Part shown: positions 1 to 12,000 of the stretch, piece by piece
Layout: each line of letters starts with the position of its first letter
Numbering within the stretch: position 1 is the stretch's first letter
Assembly (NCBI RefSeq): GCF_026914265.1
Contig: NC_069124.1
Coordinates: forward strand, 89,680,628-89,744,627
Length of the DNA stretch: 64,000 bases
Origin: Mya arenaria
Lineage: Eukaryota > Mollusca > Bivalvia > Myida > Myidae
Direction of reading: 5' to 3'
Position numbers and translations under genes: made by a program
The notes under the pieces: model-generated
The model's database searches: none
What the model saw: only the letters and a program-made list of their open reading frames with translations
What the model was told of the DNA's origin: nothing

Positions 1-330
1 TACTATTTTAAATAATGATGATTTAGTTTATTGGCCGTACTCATATAGTTTAGACAAAATATATATTAGAATTCGTTTCGCCGATTTGTTTGCTTGTTTC
101 CCTGCAATTTTTGGTAGTGATAAGGTTAAGGTAACGCCGACATAAAACTAGTTGCAACCTCTATTTGTTCAACGTGATTATACCATTTTTCCGCTCTTGA
201 TAGTTTTCCGCCATTTTTTAAAACTATAATTTTAGTCATCATCACTTAAGTCATCGAGTACATTTAGTAGAGGTTGGAGACCACATGGTATATCCGCTAG
301 CATAGTAAGACCGTCAGCAAAGAATAAAGA
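1..330. other. No gene or repeat recognised
   Basis: AT-rich sequence upstream of the SINE. I see no long reading frame, splice-flanked exon or repeat in it. Confidence 0.5.
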
Positions 331-735
331 ACCGTCTCCGTGGCCTAGTGGATAAGCGTCCGCCTACGGAGCGGGAGGTCGTGGGTTCCATCCCTGGCCG
401 CGTCATACCAAAAGACGTTAAAAGTTGGTACAAGTAGCTCCCTTGCCTGGCGCTTGGCATTTAAAGGGTAGTGCTTGGAAAAGTGGTGTACTCAGTACTG
501 GTTTAACCCAGGAAAGTTGTACCCCGTGTATCGGTGCTTTACACCGAGCACGTAAAAGAACCAAGGGGTCTCTTCGAAAAAGAGCTAGGGTCTCGCACCC
601 GGACTTCCTTGTATCCCACCACTGTCTCTTCAGCGTACTGTCTCTTCAGCAAAAACAAAGGACCCCGTTGGAAATAAGTGCTTGCACTTTCACGGGTTAT
701 CCTTGATCGCAAGGTCTAAAGAAATATATACATAC
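331..735 (+). repeat. tRNA-Arg-derived SINE
   Basis: The first 74 bases fold like a tRNA: an A-box-like TGGCCTAGTGG at 341-351, an anticodon arm at about 362-375 with loop CTACGGA (anticodon ACG, arginine), and a B-box-like GGTTCCATCCC at 384-394. The B box differs from the consensus GGTTCGA, so the internal RNA polymerase III promoter is probably weakened. About 330 bases of non-tRNA body follow and end in a short AT-rich tail with ATAC repeats near 725-740. This head, body and tail layout is that of a tRNA SINE of the kind widespread in bivalves. I do not assign a named family. The tail boundary is approximate. Confidence 0.75.
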
Positions 736-737
736 AT

Positions 738-1560
738 ACAAAGAATTTATAAGTGTCGAGTCCGAACAAAAATGTCTCCGATTGTATTTCGGTGGTTGTA
801 AAAGGCTTATAAAGTCATTTGCAAACAATATAAAGAGTATAGGCGAGGCCATGCACCCTTCGTGTATACTGTGTATGAAGCATTCTGGCACTAAACCATT
901 ACTACCGACACTTTTACAAGGCTTAAGCAGTTTTATGGCTCGAATAATTTCGTCATCTCAAATGTTTACATTTAAGATTGTATCTGTTATTTCATTAGAT
1001 TTAATTTAAGTTTCATATGGAAATGTCATGTCCGTAATATCAATGTCTTTAAACTGCAAAGAGCGTTTTCCACTCTTCAATAGATATAGTATTCTCAGTT
1101 CATCGAGTGCTGAATAAACGTTTAAATTTTAACCAGACAGATTTAGTGTCATTGCAATTATCTATCAAGTCGTTCAGTACCCGGTACATAGTCATTAAAA
1201 TCTCCTTTCCCTTTGTCACAATAATCTTTATATTCCTTTCTTGCTAATATATTAGCTTGCGAATTTATATCACAGCTATCTATCCTAACATTTTCTGTTT
1301 ATGATACTAAAGCGATTTGCATGTTTTATCAAACCATTTTTTTCTTTCGAGGGTTAGTGAATACAAATGTATACGTTCACAAACTTTAGTACATCGTTTC
1401 AGTGTATTGGAAAGAAGTTTACAAGGTCATTTATGTCCAACACAAAATAATTTACTAGTATTTGGAATTCAACATTCAAAGGTCACAATGAACTCGTCAT
1501 TGATCACCCCTTTCACCTCTGTATCAAATAAAAGTTGATGGCCACAATCATATACATATT
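738..1560 (-). mobile_element. Decayed non-LTR reverse-transcriptase relic (tentative)
   Basis: On the minus strand near 790-870 a reading frame carries GCMASPILFILFANDFI, close to the conserved reverse-transcriptase block (R)QGC-x-LSP-x-LF-x-LF-x-ND that precedes the catalytic aspartates. Upstream on the same strand, up to about 1560, short open pieces lie in shifting frames with no recognisable motif. I infer an old LINE fragment. The limits are guesses and the call rests on one motif. Confidence 0.35.
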
Positions 1561-1930
1561 GTGTTGACTTATTGTCTTCTGAAGGCCGGCTATCATTATA
1601 GATTGTCTGCTAGAAATACGTATTTCCAATTTCGATGAAACGGTGATGCGATTCCGTTCGGTCACCTATTATAAAGTCGTCGATTTTGAGAGAACAAACA
1701 TGTTGACTTTACTGGTTAGAGTTTCGTCTAGCTAGAATATACAAAAGAATTTTCACGGACATTGTCCCGATCGCAAACAATAGAGGTCACTTAATGGTCA
1801 AGGGGATCCATTATAGTTTATGTTTTATGATCATTATGTCAAACTGTTATCAAGTTATGACACTTTGCTATTTTCTTTTTAATATAGTGTACATTAGTCG
1901 ATATTTTTGTACGAGCTTCATTTTCAAAAA

Positions 1931-4900
1931 CACTACAGGCCTGATATGGATGAAAACCTACACACCGGATCTGGATGGAATTCTTCAGGCCGGATCTGGA
2001 TGAAACTTCACTGGCCGGATCTGGATGAAACTCCACAGGCCTGATATGGATGAAACTCTACAGGCCGGATCTGGATAAACCCAACAAGCCGGATCTGGAT
2101 GAAACCCTACAGGCCGTATCTGGATGAAACCCTACAAGCCGTATCTGGATGAAACCCTACAGGCCGTATCTGGATGAAACCCTACAGGCCGTATCTGGAT
2201 GAAACCCTACAAGCCGTATCTGGATGAAACCCTACAGGCCGTATCTGGATGAAACCCTACAAGCCGGATCGGATGAAACTCTACAGGCCGTAACTGGATG
2301 AAACCCCACAAACCGGATCTGGTTAAAACCCTACAAGCCGGATCTGGATGGAACACTACAAGCCGTTTATGGATGAAGCCCTACAAGCCAAATCTGGATA
2401 AATCTCTAGCGACCGGATCTGGATGAACCCCCACAGGCCGGATCTGGATGAAACTCCACAGGCCAGATCTGGATGAATCTCTTCAGACCGGATCTGGATG
2501 GAACTCTCCAGACCGGATCTGGATGAAACCCCACAGGCCGGATCTGGAAGAAACCCCACAGGCCGGATCCGAAAGAAACCCTACAGGCCGGATATGGATG
2601 AAACCCTACAGGCCGGATCTGGATGAAACCCCACAGGCCGGATCTGGATGGAACCCTACAAGCCGGATCTATATAAAAACCCTACAGGCCGGATCTGGAT
2701 GAAACCCTACAGGGCGGATCTGGGTGGAACTCTTCAGGCCGGATCTGGATGAAACCCTACAGGGCGGATCTGGGTGGAACTCTTCAGGCCGGATCTGCAT
2801 GAAACCCCACAGGCCGGATCCGAAAGAAACCCTGCAGGCCGGATATGGATGAAACCCTACAGTCCGGATCTATATAAAAACCCTACAGGCCGGATCTGGA
2901 TGAAACCCTACAGGGCGGATCTGGGTGGAACTCTTCAGGCCGGATCTGGATGAAACCCTACAGGGCGGATCTGGGTGGAACTCTTCAGGCCGGATCTGCA
3001 TGAAACCCCACAGGCCGGATCCGAAAGAAACCCTGCAGGCCGGATATGGATGAAACCCTACAAGCCGGATCTGGATGAAACCCTGCAAGCCTGATCTTCA
3101 TGAAACCCCACAGGCCGGATATGGATGAAACCCCACAGGCCGGATATGGATGAAACCCTACAAGCCGGATCTGGATGAAACCCTACAAGCCGGATCTTCA
3201 TGAAACCCCACAGGCATGATCTGGATGAAACCCCACAGGCATGATCCGAAAGAAACCCTGCAGGCCGGATATGGATGAAACCCTACAAGCCGGATCTGGA
3301 TGAAACCCTACAAGCCGGATCTTCATGAAACCCCACAGGCCGGATATGGATGAAACCCTACAGGCCGGATCTGGATGAAACCCCACAGGCCGGATCTGGA
3401 TGAAACCCTACAAGCCGGATCTGGATGAAACCCTACAGGCCGGATCTTCATGAAACCCCACAGGCCGGATCTGGATGAAACCCCACAGGCCGGATCCGAA
3501 AGAAACCCTGCAGGCCGGATATGGATGAAACCCCACAGGCCTGATCTGGATGAACCCCACAGGCCGGATCTGGATTAAACCCTACAAGATGGATCTGGAT
3601 GAAACCTTACAAGCGGGATCTATATGAAACCCTACAGGCCGGATCTGGATGAAACCCCACAGGCCAGATCTGCATGAAACCCCACAGGCCGGATCTGGAT
3701 AAAACCCTACAGGCCGGTTCCGAAAGAAACGCTGCAGGCCGGATATGGATGAAACTCTACAGGCCGGATCTGGATGAAACCCTACAGGCCTGGTCTGGAT
3801 GAAACTCTACAGGCCGGATCTGGATGGAACCCTACAAGCCGGATCTATATAAAAAAACTACAGCCGAATCTGGATGAAACCCTGCAGGGCGGATCTGGAT
3901 GAAACCCTGCAGGCCGGATCTGCATGAAACCCCACAGGCCGGATCTGGATGAAACCCCACAGGCCGGATCCGAAAGAAACGCTGCAGGCCGGATATGGAT
4001 GAAACCCTACAGACCGGATCTGGATGAATCTCTACAGGCCGGATCTGGATGAATCTCTTCAGACCGGATCTTCATGAATCCATACAGGCCGGATCTGGAT
4101 GAAACTTTACAGGCCGGATCTGGATGAAACTCTTCAAGCCAGATCTGGATGAAGCTCCTCAGGCCGGATCTTGATGAAACTCTCCAGGCCTGATCTGGAC
4201 GAAAACCTGCATGCTGGATCTGGATGAAACTCCACAGGCCAGATCTGGATGAATCTCTTCAGACCGGATCTGGATGTTACTCTCCGGATCTGAAAGAAAC
4301 CCTACAAGCCGGATCTGGACGACACCCTACATGCCGGGTCTGGATGAAACCCTACATTCCGGATCTAGATAAAACCCTACAGGCCGGGTCTGGATGAAAC
4401 TCTTCATGCCGTGTTTTTGATGAAACCCTTCATACCAGGTCTGGGTGAAACTCTACAGGCCGAATCTGGATGAAACCCTACAGGCCGGAACTGGATGAAT
4501 CTCTGTAGGCCGGATATTGAAGAAACACGACATGCCGGGTCTGTATGAAACTCTACAGGCCGGATCTGGATGAAATTCTATAGGCCGGATCTGGATGAAA
4601 CTCTACAGACCAGATCTGGATGAAACCCTACTGGCCGGATCTGGATGAAACTCTACAGGCTTGATCTGGATGACACCATACAGGCCGGGTCTGGATGACA
4701 CCATACAGGTCGGATCTGAATGAAACTCTACAGGCCGGATCTGGATGACACCATACAGGCCGGGTCTGGATGAAACGCTACAGGCCGGATCTGGATGAAA
4801 CTCTACAGGCCGGATCTGGATGACACCATACAGGCCGGATCTGGATGAAACCCTACAGGCCGGATCTGGATGAAACTCTACAGGCCGGATCTGGATGACA

Positions 4901-5033
4901 CCATACAGGCCGGGTCTGGATGAAACTCTACAGGCCGGGTCTGGATGACACCATACAGGCCGGATCTGGATGAAACCCTTCACGCTGGATCTGGTTGAAA
5001 TCCAACAGACCGGATCTGAATGAATCCGTACAG
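1931..5033. repeat. 25-bp minisatellite, about 124 units
   Basis: A head-to-tail array with the core GGATCTGGATGAAACCCT and a period of 25 bases spans 3.1 kb. Units vary at fixed places (CCTACA or CCCACA or CTTCA; GGCC or AAGCC). Between about 2660 and 3070 a block of eight units (about 201 bases) recurs almost unchanged, so there is higher-order structure. Since 25 is not a multiple of 3, frames run on by rotating through the unit; the stop-free stretches (such as 4603-4983 minus) are by-products of the array and not genes. No exon was found next to it, so whether it is intronic is unknown. Confidence 0.95.
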
Positions 5034-5975
5034 TTATCTATAACTCTTGTTCAATTATCGCATAGTAATCTCCCTTTGCTCTTTTGATTATTTAAAAATA
5101 TTCGCCCAAGACATAACTTGCAAACTACGAGAGGAGATTGAATGAAAGTTTGAACATTTCTTTATAGTAATGTGAATTTTTACACAGCGCAAGAAATTTT
5201 AGTCTTCAACATTTCTTGACAAAGGTATGTCCTCTTGTACTTTGAAGTACTTTGAAATTTGATTTAAAAATAATTAGAAACTGCTGAATGAAGCTGAATT
5301 AAACAGTGGGCATTGATATATGGCAATGAAATGTTGAGCACAGCGCAGGAATGTTTTGTAATTCTTGGGAATCTTCTTGCGTATTCATTTTCCATTGTAC
5401 TATTATTTTCTTCAAACAAAAATGAGTTTTATGCCTGAAGAAATCATTTGACTCAGTAGCTACAAGATGGATAATATATTTTACTGGTGCAAAAAGATTT
5501 GACATTAGGTCACATCTGATGGAGTTTCTATGACAAATGGCGCAGTGTTTTACATATGTAGCATTTTATAAACGGTAGCATAACACACTCCTTCTTCGAA
5601 GTTGGAATAACAATACGCACCCCTTCGATTGTTTAGCCTTTAATAAGAACAATAGACTTCAAGCGATATGAAAATTGTCATAGACTTGGTCGTCGTTTGA
5701 TAACTTATATCAAATAAATAATTTATATACAGTTAAAACATACAAGTAGATATGTCGATAACACGATATCATGAAATATAATTATATTAATTGTCACTGA
5801 AAATATTAGTCTACTGTTACAATTAACAATCTATTCTACAATCTCAAAATTAAAACAAATTATTCTAATAAAATCATTAGGAAAAATATTTCACGAGGAA
5901 ATTACGTTTGAAGAATATTTTTAGAAAAAAATGAACAAATATGATTGCCAAATAAAATCACGAATGAGTCTCTTC
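5034..5975. other. Gene-free AT-rich stretch
   Basis: Lies between the 25-bp array and the 3' end of the ankyrin-repeat gene. I see only short random reading frames and AT-rich runs (about 5690-5900). Confidence 0.5.
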
Positions 5976-5981
5976 TTTATT
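5976..5981 (-). terminator. Polyadenylation signal AATAAA
   Basis: AATAAA on the minus strand, 68 bases past the stop codon of the ankyrin-repeat gene at 6049-6051. Position and spacing fit its 3' end. Confidence 0.55.
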
Positions 5982-6048
5982 GTCTCTACGACAAAAGCGA
6001 TGCATAAAGCGCTTATTGTCCCACGTCTGCCTGGGATGGTTGCGGTGG

Positions 6049-9000
6049 TCACTTCGAGGCGGCGGGAGTGGACGACCGGGGCGTGAGGCGGAGGAAGCCG
6101 AGGATGGTGTCCGACACGGACCTGGGTGGCCGGTGGTCTGCAGTACATAGCGTTAACACAATCATCATATACCACAGTAAGTTTAAAGACAAAGGGACCA
6201 TTAATTGTTACTTTTGTTACAAAGAAAATTTCAATCGAAAGAAATGATGATACATTTTAACTTTATCATTCAGACATGTCTTATATAGTCATATGCACGA
6301 AATCTATTAAAGATAGCAGAGCTGAAACACATCGATAAAGCATGTGCGTAGGTAAAGAGTTAGAAACACATGCATGGCTATATGGCGAATGCAAGAAAAT
6401 CCATGAATGTAAATGATACACAATTTTCTGAATAGGTGTAATCAAACGTGCGATCTGTTCAAGCATGGAACATCTAAAACTCGCATGATAATGAATTACC
6501 ATGCACTCAATTAAGTTATCATTCCTGCTTAAAGAATGGCTTAACATCTGGGTACCGCTTTAACTTGATTTTAGGTCTTGCTGAAAAGAAGAAAAGTCGC
6601 CAGGCCAAATCAATGATACTTAAGCAACTTGTATATCGTCCCTGTTGTAAATATATAGCATTATGTTAATATAAAGATGATCGAAATTATATTTACATTA
6701 AAGGACCTTTATTTGGTACGCACCTGCCTGTTTACGGGAGAAATCTTGAATAGCACTGGTGGGGGTCTTTGGCGGTGGCGGTGGAGGCGTTAGGCGGACC
6801 CGGAGCCGGGCGGCCTCCTCCAGTCCTTCGTCCGTCTTCTGGGATATGACAACGTGGCCGAACGCTTGGTCGGCGTCGTAAATGCCGTCATGGAGGATAA
6901 TACGAAAGGCTTGAAAGCTGGAGCGGCACTGAGAAAACTGCAACCTCCGCCCAGTAGAGTCTGACTTATCCTCAAGGCTAGAGTTCCCCTGATAAACAAT
7001 GCGTGTTGTTGTTGTTTTCAGAAAAAAGTATTACATCATTACATTTAAGACAGATTAATAGAATCATTTCGTTTGAAAAACCGTGTTAAGAACATGCCAA
7101 GTATACAACTCACGATGACGTCCACGAAGAATGTGTCGCCAGGAGTCATCATAATGGCGCCCGTTTCCGGCGGATTCTGCTCATCGTAGTCGCGCTCCAG
7201 CCAGCGCGCCCGCCGCTCATCGCTCCTGCTTGCCTGGACACACTCGACTACCAGAATGTGCCGCCGACCTACAGAGAAGAACACATGGATTGTTGGACTT
7301 GAAGTGAAATGAATACTGGCAATGAAAAGCGACGACGCCGGTTTTTAAAAATTAATTCTGTTATGGTTAATAGGAGAACAGCTGGAAATAATTTAAAATC
7401 TATATAAAATATTAATATAATAAATAAAATGCTATGAATATAATATACGACCTGATATCGAGCGTCTTTTTGTCCTTTGATTTATGACAATTATAATTTC
7501 ATACATAGTCGAAACTCGTTATTTCGAAGTATTGGCTATATCGACACTTTTCGCATGTGTTGGGTCTAGTTATACACTTATTTCGAGGTATTTCCCGGGG
7601 TATCAACGACTTCGACAAAGCGGGGTTTGACTGTATATAATAAACACACAATCTCCGTGAAATGGGTGAAAGCGGTCGAAGTTCTTAAACTGATTTTACC
7701 ATAGCTCATTGGGATGAAGTCATACAAATAAGTATAGTTCTGCGCGTGTCACGACCATGAATACCCTAATCCCATCCCCTAAGACCCTCTCACCCACCGC
7801 TTACCGGCGGGATCGGTGTCGTCCTTCCGGATGACGGTGAAGAAGGCGGCTGGGCGGCGCTTCTCCCGCGCGCTACTGATCTGCCGCTGCAGCTGCTGCC
7901 GCTCCTCCGACGTCCCGACCTTCTTTTTCCACGTCGCCACGTAGCTAGAAAGTGGTTAGGAAACTGTACAGTTATATTACTGGTGATATACATATACATG
8001 TAGTAATAACCAAAACATTAATGTTATTGATTATATAACGGCGGGTCCTATATACGAATATAACCACGAAGAATGTGCTATTGAGATAACGGATAAATAA
8101 AACTTAAATAAACAGTGAATTTTATCATTACGCGATGCATTTTACGAAATACAAAGAACGGACTAGAACGGTATATTAAATATTCTTAATAAATGCCAAT
8201 AGTTTGTAGACATACTGCAGAATAAAGCTTAAGTAGGGATGAGGCGATTCAGAGAAGATCGATACTTCCAAAATATCAGCTGAAACAGGAGTGCGATAGC
8301 TTCGATATAAGTTGTACTCAATTCTGATAGCACATGAGTCTCAAAGAAGAACTAAATATTGCAAACTTGAAAATTAGACATAAGCATTGTTTTTCAAACA
8401 TTATTGTCCTTTGTAGAAACAGTCTGCCGAGAATGTTCAAGAAAGTTTGACAGAATAAATGAATTGTTGTATTTAGAAATTTTTCCATCCTTTACTATAT
8501 TTTATTTGTAAAACACTGCACAGAATCAAAATATATCTAGAGGCTAATCATTTGCTGCGTTCATATGGCATGAAATGACCACGCGGTAAAATTTACCACA
8601 CCTCCAGACTAGAGACAAATTTTCTCCAGATGGAAAAAATTACCTCGTGGGTATGTGCTTTTGTATGCACAAATTTGCCCCCCCCTGGGGTTAAAATTGC
8701 CTACGGGGAAATGTTCCTCTGAGGGTAAACCTTGTCATATAAACGCAACATACGCCAAAAGTGTTTTCCATTTTTCTGACCTTAATCAAACACTGTACAC
8801 TGTATAAGAGCGACCTTAACTTTGACCCAAAATAATTTACTAATAATCCTAGAGTATTTATTCACATAATCGTCATATGCACAATGTTTCATTACCATAC
8901 GAATCTATGTATGCATAATGGTGATGAAACTTTGTGGATAAGAATCGATGTATGGTGATGAAACTTTGTGGGTAAGGATCGATGTATGGTGATGAAACTT

Positions 9001-12000
9001 TGTGGGTAAGTATCGATGTATGGTGATGAAACTTTGTGGGTAAGTATCGATGTATGGTGATGAAACTTTGTGGGTAAGTATCGATGTATGGCCATTGATG
9101 AAACTTTGTGGGTAAGGATCGATGTATGGCCATTGATGAAACTTTGTGGGTAAGAATCGATGTATGGTGATGAAACTTTGTGGGTAGGGATCGATGTATG
9201 GTGATGAAAGTTTGTGGGTAAGAATCGACGTATGGCCATTGATGAAACTTTGCGGATAAGACTCGATGTATGGTGATGAAACTTTGTGCGTAGGACTCGA
9301 TGTATGGTGATGAAACTTTGTGCATAGGACTCGATGTATGGTTATGAAACTTTGTGCATAAGACTCGATGTATGGTGATGAGGATAAGAATCGATGTATG
9401 GTGATGAAACTTTGTGCATAAGACTCGATGTATGGTGATGAGGATAAGAATCGATGTATCGTGATGAAACTTTGTGCATAAGACTCGATGTATGGTGATG
9501 AAACTTTGTGCATAAGACTCGATGTATGGTGATGAAACTTTGTGCATAAGACTCGATGTATGGTGATGAAACTTTGTGCATAAGACTCGATGTATGGTGA
9601 TGAAACTTTGTGCATAGGACTCGATGTATGGTTATGAAACTTTGTGCATAGGACTCGATGTATGGTGATGAAACTTTGTGGATAAAACTCGATGTATGGT
9701 TATGAAACTTTGTGCATAAGACTCGATGTATGGTGATGAAACTTTGTGCATAAGACTCGATGTATGGTGATGAAACTTTGTGGATAAAACTCGATGTATG
9801 GTGATGAAACTTTGTGCATAGGACTCGATGTATGATGATGAAACTTTGTGCATAGGACTCGATGTATGGTGATGAAACTTTGTGCATAGGACTCGATGTA
9901 TGGTTATGAAACTTTGTGCATAGGACTCGATGTATGGTGATGAAACTTTGTGCATAAGACTCGATGTATGGTTATGAAACTTTGTACATAAGACTCGATG
10001 TATGGTGAAGAAACTTTGTGCATAAGACTCGATGTATGGTGAAGAAACTTTGTGCATTGGACTCGATGTTTGGTTATGAAACTTTGTGGATAAGACTCGA
10101 TGTATGGTTATAAAACTTTGAAACTTTGTGCATAGGACTCGATGTATGGTGATGAAACTTTGTGCATAGGACTCGATGTATGGTTGTGAAACTTTGTGCA
10201 TAGGACTAGATGTATGGTTGTGAAACTTTGTGCATAGGACTCGATGTATGGTTGTGAAACTTTGTGCATAGGACTCGATGTATGGTGATGAAACTTTGTG
10301 CATAAGACTCGATGTATGGTGATGAAATTTTGTGCATAAGACTCGATGTATGGTGATGAAACTTTGTGCATAAGACTCGATGTATGGTGATGAAACTTTG
10401 TGCATAGGACTCGATGTATGGTGATGAAACTTTGTGGATAAAACTCGATGTATGGTGATGAAACTTTGTGGATAAAACTCGATGTATGGTGATGAAACTT
10501 TGTGCATAGGACTCGATGTATGGTGATGAAACTTTGTGCATATGACTCGATGTTTGGTGATGAAACTTTGTGCATAGGACTCGATGTATGGTGATGAAAC
10601 TTTGTGCATAAAACTCGATGTATGGTGATGAAACTTTGTGGATAAGACTCGATGTATGGTTATGAAACTTTGTGGATAAGACACGATGTATGGTTATGAA
10701 ACTTTGTGGATAAGACTCGATGTATGGTTATGAAACTTTGTGCATAGGACTCGATGTATGGTTATGAAACTTTGTGCATAGGACTCGATGTATGGTTATG
10801 AAACTTTGTGCATAGGACTCGATGTATGGTGATGAAACTTTGTGGATAAGACTCGATGTATGGTGATGAAACTTTGTGGATATGAAACTTTGTACATAGG
10901 ACTCGATGTATGGTTATGAAACTTTGTGCATAGGACTCGATGTATGGTTATGAAACTTTGTGCATAGGACTCGATGTATGGTTATGAAACTTTGTGCATA
11001 GGACTCGATGTATGGTTATGAAACTTTGTGCATAGGACTCGATGTATGGTTATGAAACTTTGTGCATAGGACTCGATGTATGGCTATGAAACTTTGTGCA
11101 TAGGACTCGATGTATGGTGATGAAACTTTGTGCATAGGACTCGATGTATGGTGATGAAACTTTGTGCATAAGACTCGATGTATGGTGATGAAACTTTGTG
11201 CATAGGACTCGATGTATGGTTATGAAACTTTGTGCATAGGACTCGATGTATGGTTATGAAACTTTGTGCATAGGACTCGATGTATGGTTATGAAACTTTG
11301 TGCATAGGACTCGATGTATGGTTGTGAAACTTTGTGCATAGGACTCGATGTATGGTGACTAACTTTGTGCATAGGACTCGATGTATGGTTATGAAACTTT
11401 GTGCATAGGACTCGATGTATGGTTGTGAAACTTTGTGCATAGGACTCGATGTATGGTTATGAAACTTTGTGCATAGGACTCGATGTATGGTTGTGAAACT
11501 TTGTGCATAGGACTCGATATATGGTGATGAAACTTTGTGCATAAGACTCGATGTATGGTGATGAAACTTTGTGCATAAGACTCGATGTATGGTGATGAAA
11601 CTTTGTGCATAAGACTCGATGTATCGTAATGAAACTTTGCGGATACGCAGTTTTTAATCTTTATAAAGTGTTTGAGCTGAAACTACTTTTTTGGCGCAAT
11701 CCTGCCATCCAGCGAATTCAATAACCAGTATTTTTCGGTAAAAATGTATGCCTTAATTTCTGGCCGATAAGATTGTAATGTACAGTGATAAACTACATAT
11801 GCATAATATTATGCTCGTAATCATTTTACGATTTAAACAGCTGAATTGCGTTTCTTCGGTAGTAAACAGTATGGCATTATTTGTTGTTCTGATATTGGTA
11901 CTTGATTATCATTCCTATAAATCCAAACGTGCATCATGTCAAGTGCAACTTAAGTGCATGTCAATATACTAGTAATGCTCGGCTTACATGCTGAAGTGCG

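Noticed and set aside
331-404. Functional tRNA-Arg gene
   Set aside because: The B box is altered and a SINE body follows directly; it is the head of a retroposon.
8873-11610. Minus-strand reading frames of up to 350 codons (His/Tyr/Ser-rich repeats)
   Set aside because: They are the 34-bp intronic minisatellite read through; the gene around it splices over the region with matching phases.
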